64,000 nt of DNA from an uncultured Alphaproteobacteria bacterium (GTDB lineage Bacteria; Pseudomonadota; Alphaproteobacteria; UBA7985), in NCBI GenBank assembly GCA_905479265.1, contig CAJQLX010000022.1, positions 1 through 64,000 of the forward strand. The letters are read 5' to 3'. The notes beneath the pieces are model-generated. The model was not told the origin of the DNA, did no database searches, and saw nothing but the letters and a program-made list of their open reading frames with translations. Shown here piece after piece: positions 15,738-22,818 of the stretch (positions are counted from its first letter, which is position 1; each line of letters starts with the position of its first letter). The translations under genes and the position numbers were made by a program.

Positions 15738-17702
15738 GTGAGCACCGATGACCAGTTTCCGGTGAATGACCTGGACGCCCTGCGTGCGTTGATCCTTGGG
15801 GAGGATGATGCTGCGGTGCGTTCGGTCAGTAAGCTGGCCCGACGAATTGATACTGTTGAAGAGATGCTGCGCGATGATCCTGCGTCGGTCGAGCGGCTGC
15901 AGGCTGTGTTGGGCGATGTCCTGCATGGGCTGGAGGGCGACAAGCGGAGATTGGTGCAGGAACGGCTGACGGCTTTACTGCTGACCAACATCCAAAACGA
16001 GATCAAAGCCGCAAAGCCCAGCTTTGTGCAGGCGATTTACCCGGTTGCGGGCGGCTTGGTTCGCAAGGGTATACAGCAAGCCATTTCTGAGCTGCTGGAA
16101 GTGATCGAAGAGCGCCTCTCCGAGCCGGCCACAATCTACAAACGCGCACAAATCCGGTTTCAGGCACTGATCACGGGCAAGCCCGAGGCTGAAATCTGGT
16201 TGCGTCAGACCGGGCTGTTTCATGTCGATCGGATCCTGATGGTGGATCGGGCTTCGGGCGCTGTTATTACGGGCTTGCGTCAGGATCGAGACGGAACGGC
16301 GACGGACACCATCCATTCGACGGATTCCATTCAGGGCGAAGATCAAATCGTCTCCGGCATGCTGACGGCGATTATGTCGTTCAGTCAGGAAGCCTTTGGC
16401 GAGGGTGGCGGTGGCGAGCTATCGACGTTGGAGTTTGAAAACAGCCAATTGCATGTCAAGGCGACGCCGCTGGTGCTGCTGGTCATTCGCACCATCGGCA
16501 CGCCGCCAGCAAAGATCGACAGCATCATCGAAAACCGCTTCGACCGCATGGTGACGGACAACGCCGACGCTCTGGGCTCGTTTGATGGCAGTCTGCCCAA
16601 TGGGGCGCGATTGGAGATTCAGTCACAACTCCGTCGCTTGCTGCGAGAGCTGCGCAAGGCGGAAAGCGAGGGCCTTCCTTCGCGCAAATCGGGCGCACGG
16701 CGGCCTATTATGACCTTTGTGATGGCATTGGGCGGCGTTCTGCTGGTGGCGCTGGTGCTGATCGCAATCCTCAACGCCATTCGCATCAACGGGAACGTTG
16801 CGCGGGTTCAGAACACCATTGATGATGTTGAGCAATTGCAGGCCTATCCCATCGACGCCGACTATGATCGCTCGAAGGCCAGCGTGGTTGTGCGCGGTTT
16901 GGTGCCAGATGCTGCCTCAGCCGGGCGGCTGGAGACCCACTTGCGAGAAGACCACCCACGCTTGGCGCTGAGCTTTGCGCTGTCCAACATTTCCACCGAT
17001 GCCGTGCGGCCCATCTTGCGCGGGCCAAGGATCGAGCGGGAGGCCAATTCTGCCGGCGTGAACCAACTGCGGGACGAAGCGTTTATACGCGACACGATTA
17101 TCTTGGATCTGGAGCAGCAAATCGGCGACTTGCGCTTGGCGATGGCGGGCACCGAAGCGGTGGATGCCGCGCAATCCTATCCGACGCTGACCTATGATCT
17201 CGACCCAGATTTGGGCGCGCTGAGGAATCAGATTGGCGGAACGCTGCTCACAGCGTTGAAGGCCAAGCGGCGTTTGGCGGGGCAAGCGGATGGCGCGGGC
17301 GATCTCTTCGGTCTGGGCGGCGGGGGGCTGTATTCCCTTGAGGCCGCGCAGCTGGATGAGCAAACCGTTGCGGGGACGTTGATTGGCTTCAACGCTGCGG
17401 GCAGCTTTACAGACGTTGAGCTGGCGCTTGAAGCGACACGGTTGGTGGCGGAATTGCTCGCAACGAAACCCCAGGGCGTAAAGCTGGAGATTCTGTCGGT
17501 TGTCAGGCCTGTCGCCGGGCGAGAATTGCCGGAGAACATGGATCGCTTCATCGCGTCCAAAGCCCGCGCGCTGCTGATCGCCCAAGGCGTGAAACCCGAC
17601 ATGATGCAGATCCGTACCGGCGGTAACGCGGCTGTGGTCGCGGAAATTGATCCTGCGTCATGGCGTAAGTCACATTATGTTGGTTTCCGGCTTGCATATT
17701 AG
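15738..17702 (+). CDS. Membrane protein with roadblock-like cytoplasmic part and OmpA-like periplasmic part
   Basis: 654 residues. Order: N-terminal L..LR.LILGEDD motif (~12-25); helical region; AIYPVAGGLVRKGIQQAI (~100-117); a segment that reads like a longin/roadblock fold (VDRILMVDRASGAVITGL, then QIVSGMLTAIMSFSQEAFG, then QLHVKATPLVLLVIRTIGTP, ~170-270); one membrane helix (~318-345, FVMALGGVLLVALVLIAILNA); BON-like stretch SVVVRGLVPDAASAGRLETHL; and an OmpA-like end (LEILSVVRPVAGRE, DRFIASKARALLIAQGVKP). The N-terminal architecture recalls OmpA-family proteins of cyanobacteria. Roadblock proteins regulate Ras-like GTPases in bacteria (MglB/MglA), and such a GTPase is encoded next. GTG start at 15738 with GGAGG upstream. 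The domain calls are by eye and need a structure comparison. Confidence 0.7.
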   Translation: MSTDDQFPVNDLDALRALILGEDDAAVRSVSKLARRIDTVEEMLRDDPASVERLQAVLGDVLHGLEGDKRRLVQERLTALLLTNIQNEIKAAKPSFVQAIYPVAGGLVRKGIQQAISELLEVIEERLSEPATIYKRAQIRFQALITGKPEAEIWLRQTGLFHVDRILMVDRASGAVITGLRQDRDGTATDTIHSTDSIQGEDQIVSGMLTAIMSFSQEAFGEGGGGELSTLEFENSQLHVKATPLVLLVIRTIGTPPAKIDSIIENRFDRMVTDNADALGSFDGSLPNGARLEIQSQLRRLLRELRKAESEGLPSRKSGARRPIMTFVMALGGVLLVALVLIAILNAIRINGNVARVQNTIDDVEQLQAYPIDADYDRSKASVVVRGLVPDAASAGRLETHLREDHPRLALSFALSNISTDAVRPILRGPRIEREANSAGVNQLRDEAFIRDTIILDLEQQIGDLRLAMAGTEAVDAAQSYPTLTYDLDPDLGALRNQIGGTLLTALKAKRRLAGQADGAGDLFGLGGGGLYSLEAAQLDEQTVAGTLIGFNAAGSFTDVELALEATRLVAELLATKPQGVKLEILSVVRPVAGRELPENMDRFIASKARALLIAQGVKPDMMQIRTGGNAAVVAEIDPASWRKSHYVGFRLAY

Positions 17703-17746
17703 CCAAAATTATCGTCCTTGAAGATGCAATCTTTAAGGGGATAAGC

Positions 17747-18286
17747 ATGGCCAATCTCGCCCAAAAAGTATGCATTGTGGGGGAGTTTTCCGTTGGCAAA
17801 ACGTCGCTCATACGGCGGTATGTGCGCGGATTGTTTTCCGAGGACTACAAGGCCACCTTGGGTGTGAACTGCTATAATCACGCCGGGCAGTTCCAGCACC
17901 CGACCACGGGCGAAACCCATTCGATCAACCTGATCCTGTGGGACATCGAAGGTGGGCAGCAAAAATCGTCGATGCTGAACACGTATTTGATCGGCGCGTC
18001 CGGTGCGTTGTTGATTGCTGATTTGACCCGTCCAGAGACGATCCAAGCGGTTGATCACTATTTCAACCTGCTCGAAAGCGTAATTCCCGGACGGCCAAAA
18101 GTGCTGGCGTTGAACAAAGTCGATTTGATGGATGGCAGCCCAACGATGACCCAAACGCTCGCGATGGCAAAAGCCAAGGCGAAGGCGTTGGGGCTTCGGT
18201 TGGTGCAGACATCGGCGTCAAAAGGCAATCAGGTGCCAGAGCTTTTCGCTGGCCTCGCCTCCGACATTCTGCGCTTGCGGGACTAG
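17747..18286 (+). CDS. Ras/Rab-like small GTPase
   Basis: 179 residues, the size of a single Ras-fold domain. G1 GEFSVGKT (12-19), G2 Thr37 in KATLGVN, G3 DIEGG (66-70) after the strand SINLILW, G4 NKVD (123-126), G5 TSASKG. The closest eukaryotic pattern is Rab (TLGVN resembles TIGVD). At the catalytic position, Ras DTAGQ is replaced by DIEGGQ, so Gln61 corresponds to Gly70 and Ala59 to Glu68; intrinsic hydrolysis may be slow or need a partner. No prenylation cysteine. ATG with GGGG upstream; 44 bases after the membrane protein and 4 bases before the next gene, so an operon. Bacterial Ras-superfamily GTPases of this size are known but few have defined roles. Confidence 0.88.
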   Translation: MANLAQKVCIVGEFSVGKTSLIRRYVRGLFSEDYKATLGVNCYNHAGQFQHPTTGETHSINLILWDIEGGQQKSSMLNTYLIGASGALLIADLTRPETIQAVDHYFNLLESVIPGRPKVLALNKVDLMDGSPTMTQTLAMAKAKAKALGLRLVQTSASKGNQVPELFAGLASDILRLRD

Positions 18287-18290
18287 CCCC

Positions 18291-19274
18291 ATGCAGCCAT
18301 CGAACCCCATCCAATTGGCACAAGAATCCCTGCTCAATGCCGGCATCATTAACGTCGTCATCATCGATCGTGGAGCGATGATTCAGGCTGTGCAGGGTGC
18401 CTTGGTCGCTGACTGGGATGTGGGACAACCCGTTACAGACCAGCTTTATGTTCTCGCCGGGATGGAAGCGTTGATCATGGCAATGGCGGATCAGGGTACG
18501 GCCATAGATCCCATCGAGCTTCCAGCCGTTTTTCTTGGCGGCAATCACGAAGACGGTGACTTGGGCGTTTCCGTGCGGATGTCCGCCTTGGACGGGGCCG
18601 GCGTCCTTTTGCTTTTGCGCCCGCTAGAGGCTGACGGCGCGGTTGATCAACAGGCGGTCCAGCAGCACAATGACTTGGCCTTGCTGGGGGGGCAGGTGGC
18701 AAAGTCTCAGACTCAGGCCGAACTGAACATGACGGCCCGAGAAACGCTGTTTGACACGCTAAGGTGGGGGTTCAGGGCGCCCTTGAGCAAGCTTGCGCAG
18801 GCGGCAGAAGGGCAGGAAGCCTTGGCGTCGCTCGCCCATGATGCCCTGCACGCGGTCGATGATTGGCTCGACTTGCTCAGCCTGCGCACACAGCTCGAAG
18901 ATGAAGACGGTTTGCCGACTGAACCCATTGCTTTGGCGTCTCTCATGGACGGCTTTCGGGCGTCTTTTGATGGCCAGATCAGCGCGTCAGACGACAGTAT
19001 CGCGGCGGCGAGCGGGCGTGTGCTGGGTTCCGCAGCGATCCTGTCCAAAGGAATATCTAGCATTTTGCGGGCCGCAGAAGGCTCGCTCAGCCTCGTCTTC
19101 ACTGTCGAAAACGCCAGCGCGGTTTGGACGATTCGTGGGGTTGAGAACGGTTCTGCCTTAGTGGCCGATTATCGCTTGGAACTGGCCCGCTCTGCGCTCA
19201 TGTCTTTGGCGGGGTCGGTCAGCGTCGGTGACGACAGAGTCGTTTTCAGCGTTCCACTCAAGGCTGACGCTTAG
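18291..19274 (+). CDS. Degenerate PAS/histidine-kinase-like protein, last gene of the GTPase operon
   Basis: 327 residues, no membrane segment. Residues ~1-125 look PAS-like (IINVVIIDRGAMIQAV at the start, DGAGVLLLLRPLEAD at the end). A linker helix then leads to TLFDTLRWGFRAPLSKLAQ, which sits where a DHp helix with catalytic His would be, but no His is present at that spot. The C-terminus has an ATPase-like outline (VLGSAAILSKGISSILRAAEG, then YRLELARSALMSLAGSVSVGDDRVVFSVPL), with N, D and G boxes missing. I therefore read it as a pseudokinase or Hpt-like relic that may bind the GTPase or its membrane partner. It starts four bases after the GTPase stop. An unrelated helical protein remains possible. 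Confidence 0.6.
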   Translation: MQPSNPIQLAQESLLNAGIINVVIIDRGAMIQAVQGALVADWDVGQPVTDQLYVLAGMEALIMAMADQGTAIDPIELPAVFLGGNHEDGDLGVSVRMSALDGAGVLLLLRPLEADGAVDQQAVQQHNDLALLGGQVAKSQTQAELNMTARETLFDTLRWGFRAPLSKLAQAAEGQEALASLAHDALHAVDDWLDLLSLRTQLEDEDGLPTEPIALASLMDGFRASFDGQISASDDSIAAASGRVLGSAAILSKGISSILRAAEGSLSLVFTVENASAVWTIRGVENGSALVADYRLELARSALMSLAGSVSVGDDRVVFSVPLKADA

Positions 19275-19281
19275 GCTGGCG

Positions 19282-20640
19282 CTAGGCCAAATCCAGCTCA
19301 ACAATCACCCGCAACCCCCCGCTGGGCGAGTCGGTCAGTGTCATGCGAGCACCGTGGCGGTCCATGACCTTTTTGACGATTGCCAAACCCAGCCCTGTTC
19401 CACCCGTTTTACGGTTGCGCGAGTCCTCCAAGCGCACAAAGGGCTGGAACACGGCGTCACGCTGCTCAGGGGCAATGCCGGGGCCGTCGTCGTCAATGAT
19501 GACGCGTGCGGCTGTACCGTCTTCGGTGCGTTCGGTGGAAACACGCGAGCGCAAGCCGTACTTCGTGCCATTTTCGATCAGATTGAGGAACCCGCGCTTC
19601 AATGAGGTTCGGTCACCAATGATCGTCATGCGGCCACCGCTTTCGAATGCTGCGTCCTTCCCTTGATCTTCAAGATTATCGCAAATGGATGTCAGCAAAG
19701 ACGGCAAGGATAGCTTTTCGAACCCAATATCGTTCTGGTCCGAACGGGCAAATGTCAGCATATCGTCGAGGATCGCTGCCATTTCGTCCGCATCTTCAAG
19801 CGCCTTTGCGCGCTCTGTGGGGTCTTCGAGCTTTTCCGACCGCATGCGCAGACGAAACAGGCCGGTGCGTATGTCGTGTGAAATGGCTGCCAGCATGGTT
19901 GTCCGCTCGGCGAGATAGTCTTTGACCCGCTGCTGCATGGCGTTGAGCGTCTTTGACACAGCGCGCACTTCAGCCACGCCGCGTTTTTCATCCAGTGGTG
20001 GGGCTTCAATGTCGTCAGCCAACCGCAGCGTCGCTTCCTTGAATGTCCCCAAGGGGTTCCCGAGCCGATAGACGAGGATCATGGAAAGGGTAATGATCGT
20101 TGAGCCGATGACGAACAGATAGAACAATTGGCGCAGCAAATCATCGCGTCGTTTGAAGGGCTTGCGCAGCACAAAGGCGACCAAAGTTCCGTCAGACAGC
20201 AGGACTTCGAGCCCGTCGATCTCTGGTCCCGGACGTTGCAAGCCGGCAAGGATCGACAACACCTCCATCGCCCCCGGCCCCCGTCGCGTATCTTGGCTGA
20301 AGGTGTTTTGCGTCAAAAAGCGAAAGGTGAGCATGGAGGCTTGGAAATTGTCAGCAGAGGGTTCCGTCGCATCCGGTTGCAAGGCCACGTCGAAGTAATT
20401 TGACGTGACGGCGCGCAAAACTTCTGGGCGCAGCGAGGCGGGGGTTCGTTCCAGCACTTCGGCCACCGCCATCGCTTGATCGGCAAAAGGCGGGCCTTTG
20501 CCGACTTCTTCGCCATAGGTCTGAACGATCAGAAATCCGCCGACCGAAATCACAATGGACCAACTCAGGCCGATCACGACCAGCAGGAAAGCGCGGGCGA
20601 TGTCCAGTGGGGTGCTTTGTTCAAGCAGGGGCCGAAGCAC
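19282..20640 (-). CDS. EnvZ-like membrane sensor histidine kinase
   Basis: Two membrane helices (~15-40, AFLLVVIGLSWSIVISVGGFLI; ~170-195, LFYLFVIGSTIITLSMILVY) flank a periplasmic sensor of ~130 residues. HAMP follows (NPLGTFKEATLRLAD), then the H-box AAISHDIRTGLFRLRMR, where the usual RTPL is RTGL, then N-box FLNLIENGTKYG, G1 DDGPGIAPE and G2 GTGLGLAIVKKV. All catalytic elements are present, so it should be active. GTG start at 20640. Five bases downstream of the cognate response regulator gene. The signal is unknown; convergent with the GTPase operon, whose last stop is only seven bases away. Confidence 0.92.
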   Translation of the reverse strand: MLRPLLEQSTPLDIARAFLLVVIGLSWSIVISVGGFLIVQTYGEEVGKGPPFADQAMAVAEVLERTPASLRPEVLRAVTSNYFDVALQPDATEPSADNFQASMLTFRFLTQNTFSQDTRRGPGAMEVLSILAGLQRPGPEIDGLEVLLSDGTLVAFVLRKPFKRRDDLLRQLFYLFVIGSTIITLSMILVYRLGNPLGTFKEATLRLADDIEAPPLDEKRGVAEVRAVSKTLNAMQQRVKDYLAERTTMLAAISHDIRTGLFRLRMRSEKLEDPTERAKALEDADEMAAILDDMLTFARSDQNDIGFEKLSLPSLLTSICDNLEDQGKDAAFESGGRMTIIGDRTSLKRGFLNLIENGTKYGLRSRVSTERTEDGTAARVIIDDDGPGIAPEQRDAVFQPFVRLEDSRNRKTGGTGLGLAIVKKVMDRHGARMTLTDSPSGGLRVIVELDLA

Positions 20641-20645
20641 AGATC

Positions 20646-21356
20646 CTAGCCAATCTCAGCGGAGAAAATGTAACCCTTGCCGCGCACCGTTTTGATGAAC
20701 TGAGGGTTCTTCGGGTCGTCTTCGATCTTTTGGCGCAGCCGTGAAATGGTGATGTCGATGGAACGGTCAAAAACGTCTGCTTGCCGTCCCTTGGTAATGT
20801 CGAGCAACAAGTCGCGGGTCATCAAGCGGTTGGGCCGATCGATCAGCGCGGCGAGCAGGTCAAATTCGCCCGACGTGAGATCAACCAAGACATCCTCGGG
20901 GTCACGCAGCTCGCGCCGCACAACATCCAGTTTCCATCCCTCAAAGGTCGCCACGCGCTTCCGGTCTTCGGATTGCGTCGCAACCATGCCTTGCCGACGC
21001 AGCGTCGCTTTGATCCGCGCCACCAATTCGCGAGGGGAGAAGGGCTTGGTCAGGTAGTCATCTGCGCCCATTTCCAGGCCAATGATGCGATCGGCTTCGT
21101 GGGTCATGGCCGTCAGCATGATAATCGGAATATTTGAGTCCGCCCGCAGCGTGCGGCAGATGGTCAGGCCGTCTTCACCGGGCAGCATCAAATCAAGAAC
21201 CACCAGATCGATGGTCTGGTGCTCCAGAATGGTTTTCAGATCACGCCCGGTCGAAGCGGTGGACACTTCGAACCCGGAACTGCGCAGGTTTTGTTCCAAC
21301 AGGCTCCTGATTTCTGGGTCGTCGTCCAGAATTGCGATATGGTTTGCGTCGCTCAT
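20646..21356 (-). CDS. OmpR-family response regulator
   Basis: Receiver domain at ~1-115: acidic pocket ILDDDPE, phospho-acceptor Asp in LVVLDLMLPGEDG, Thr in IIMLTAM and Lys in DDYLTKPFSPRELVAR. The winged-helix DNA-binding domain follows (LTSGEFDLLAALIDRPNRLMTRDLLLD, then SIDITISRLRQKIEDDPKNPQFIKTVRGKGY). ATG at 21356 has GGAAG five bases upstream and is preferred to the track start at 21371. An inverted repeat about 75-100 bases upstream could be its own operator. Confidence 0.95.
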   Translation of the reverse strand: MSDANHIAILDDDPEIRSLLEQNLRSSGFEVSTASTGRDLKTILEHQTIDLVVLDLMLPGEDGLTICRTLRADSNIPIIMLTAMTHEADRIIGLEMGADDYLTKPFSPRELVARIKATLRRQGMVATQSEDRKRVATFEGWKLDVVRRELRDPEDVLVDLTSGEFDLLAALIDRPNRLMTRDLLLDITKGRQADVFDRSIDITISRLRQKIEDDPKNPQFIKTVRGKGYIFSAEIG

Positions 21357-21430
21357 GGTGTCTTCCGCCATTGGGGTGATGGGCTAAAAGTATCGTATTT
21401 CCCGATTTGTACCATGCGGCTGAAATATTC

Positions 21431-21457
21431 TGAAACAAACCGAGCGTCCTTGTTTCA
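21431..21457. repeat. Inverted repeat upstream of response regulator gene
   Basis: Arms TGAAACAA and TTGTTTCA, spaced by 11 bases, in the divergent region between the response regulator gene and the small exported protein gene. Flanking ATATTC and ATATTCC extend the similarity imperfectly as a direct element. Candidate regulator site; no proof. Confidence 0.4.
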
Positions 21458-21618
21458 ATATTCCGAGCATTTCGACAAACATCTGCGGCTCAAATCGCCT
21501 ATATTCAATCCACCAAAGCAAACACCAAGGGGTGCCGCACTCGTTCTCGACGTCAGCCGTTCATGCGCTGGCAATCCCCCACCGGGAGCGAGATTGGTAC
21601 CCGACAAAGGAGTAACCC

Positions 21619-21966
21619 ATGCTGAAGGCTATGGCCCACGCACTGACACAGCGCCCTGCCGTCCGCGGCCCTCTTGTGCCGCTCGTGATCTCGCTGGTCG
21701 CTCAAATCGCCGCGCTGGTGCTGCCACTCAACGCACAGGCCGCTGGGACAACCTTTGCCATTGCGACGCGCTACGGTGAGATCGTTTGTACCTCGCAACT
21801 GGCCGAAGATCGCAAGGGGCTGGATGTCCAGTGTGTTGGCAAGCAGGGGCAGGTCGTGTCCGCCTATCGCCAGTTCCTCGACGGCTCAATCACTGTGCTG
21901 CTCGAAGAAGGCAAAGTGGGTAAGGCCGTGACCAAGGCAATTCTAGACTCCCAGGGCAAGGGCTAG
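21619..21966 (+). CDS. Small exported protein of unknown function
   Basis: 115 residues with a strong ribosome-binding site (AAGGAG before ATG). The N-terminus has basic residues followed by a long hydrophobic segment (VPLVISLVAQIAALVLPLNAQA) ending in a signal-peptidase-I-like AQAAG. The mature ~72 residues contain ATRYGEIVCTSQL...LDVQCVG, whose two cysteines may pair, and end in a basic helix. I do not recognise a family. Divergent from the two-component regulator, so it could be regulated by it. Confidence 0.65.
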   Translation: MLKAMAHALTQRPAVRGPLVPLVISLVAQIAALVLPLNAQAAGTTFAIATRYGEIVCTSQLAEDRKGLDVQCVGKQGQVVSAYRQFLDGSITVLLEEGKVGKAVTKAILDSQGKG

Positions 21967-22007
21967 CGGTTAACCGCGCCGACCTCTCTGTATCCACACA
22001 ATCTGAA

Positions 22008-22065
22008 ATTTCCCATGCTGCCGGACGTATGTTGGCAAGCGCTACTGCCGTGCGTCATGGGAAAT
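22008..22065. repeat. Inverted repeat (10-bp arms)
   Basis: Arms ATTTCCCATG and CATGGGAAAT are perfect, with 38 bases between. The enclosed sequence has smaller pairing options (TGCC...GGCA). Directly followed, two bases later, by a second perfect inverted repeat. Confidence 0.6.
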
Positions 22066-22067
22066 CA

Positions 22068-22107
22068 GAGGGGTGATGTCTTTTTCCCCTGCAATACATC
22101 ACCCCTC
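22068..22107. repeat. Inverted repeat (12-bp arms)
   Basis: Arms GAGGGGTGATGT and ACATCACCCCTC are perfect, with a 16-base loop that contains CTTTTTCCCC. It could act as a terminator-like or RNA-stabilising hairpin for the exported-protein transcript, or form a structured RNA with the previous repeat. No T-run follows directly. Confidence 0.65.
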
Positions 22108-22410
22108 GACCCCTTTGGCGGTCAAGTTTTTTTGGGTTTTACATTGGAAAACGGCTGCAACGATGACGCGGATCGTCTGTCACCCATTGAATCCAGCCGT
22201 GGCGCAACTTATTTCACGCTAACCAACGCACCGACCAAACCGCTGATGCGTCCCTCAAATGAGGTTGTCTGCGGACAGTTTTAACATCTGAGGTCAGTCT
22301 TGCTGTTTGAATGCTAAACATTATCGAGTCTTCCACGATGAAACTCGTCCAGATGGTCATTCAGGCATTAACAGGCGGCCAAAGTCGTTTCATATTGAGT
22401 TAACTCACGC

Positions 22411-22803
22411 GTGAACACCAACACGGATCAAGACACTATGTCGCTGGACATCCTTGCTTCAGACCCACCGTCCAAACCACCGCACAAAGGGGATGAACCC
22501 AACGTGCCCGGTGGCTCTACGGTGCTAGAGGCTAAGCCTAAGACTAAAAAACCGAGTATGTACAAGGTGTTACTGCTCAACGACGACTACACACCGATGG
22601 AATTTGTTGTGGACGTGCTGGAGCGGTTTTTCAGCATGAACGCGCAGGCCGCAACGCAAGTCATGCTGCATGTGCATCAGCAAGGCGTGGGCGTTTGCGG
22701 TGTTTACACCTTCGAAGTTGCCGAGACCAAGGTGACGCAGGTTGTCGATTACGCTCGCAAACACCAACATCCCTTACAGTGCACGCTAGAAAAAGACGAC
22801 TAA
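22411..22803 (+). CDS. clpS: ATP-dependent Clp protease adaptor ClpS
   Basis: Delivers N-degron substrates (bulky hydrophobic N-termini) to ClpAP. The ClpS core is clear from residue ~49: [20 protein letters not shown], the MLHVHQQG helix, and [13 protein letters not shown]. The Asn-Asp pair and the His near the pocket are present. A Pro/Lys-rich tail of ~45 residues precedes it. The start is GTG at 22411 or ATG at 22438; neither has a strong ribosome-binding site. Fifteen bases upstream of clpA, so co-transcribed. The leucyltransferase Bpt that creates its substrates is also in this window. Confidence 0.95.
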   Translation: MNTNTDQDTMSLDILASDPPSKPPHKGDEPNVPGGSTVLEAKPKTKKPSMYKVLLLNDDYTPMEFVVDVLERFFSMNAQAATQVMLHVHQQGVGVCGVYTFEVAETKVTQVVDYARKHQHPLQCTLEKDD

Positions 22804-22818
22804 AGGTTAGGACAGCTG

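Larger units (their letters stand above)
21967..22410. other. Intergenic region with two adjacent stem-loops upstream of clpS
   Basis: Apart from the inverted repeats listed separately I see no gene. The track ORF at 22015-22284 begins inside the first repeat and lacks a ribosome-binding site. The last ~120 bases before clpS must hold its promoter, but no clear -35/-10 pair stands out. Confidence 0.5.

Noticed and set aside
18291-19274. Calling the last GTPase-operon gene an active histidine kinase
   Set aside because: The phospho-acceptor His and the N, D and G boxes are not recognisable; only the outline fits.
22015-22284. 89-aa open frame before clpS
   Set aside because: Starts inside an inverted repeat, no ribosome-binding site, no domain; the stem-loops explain the sequence better.
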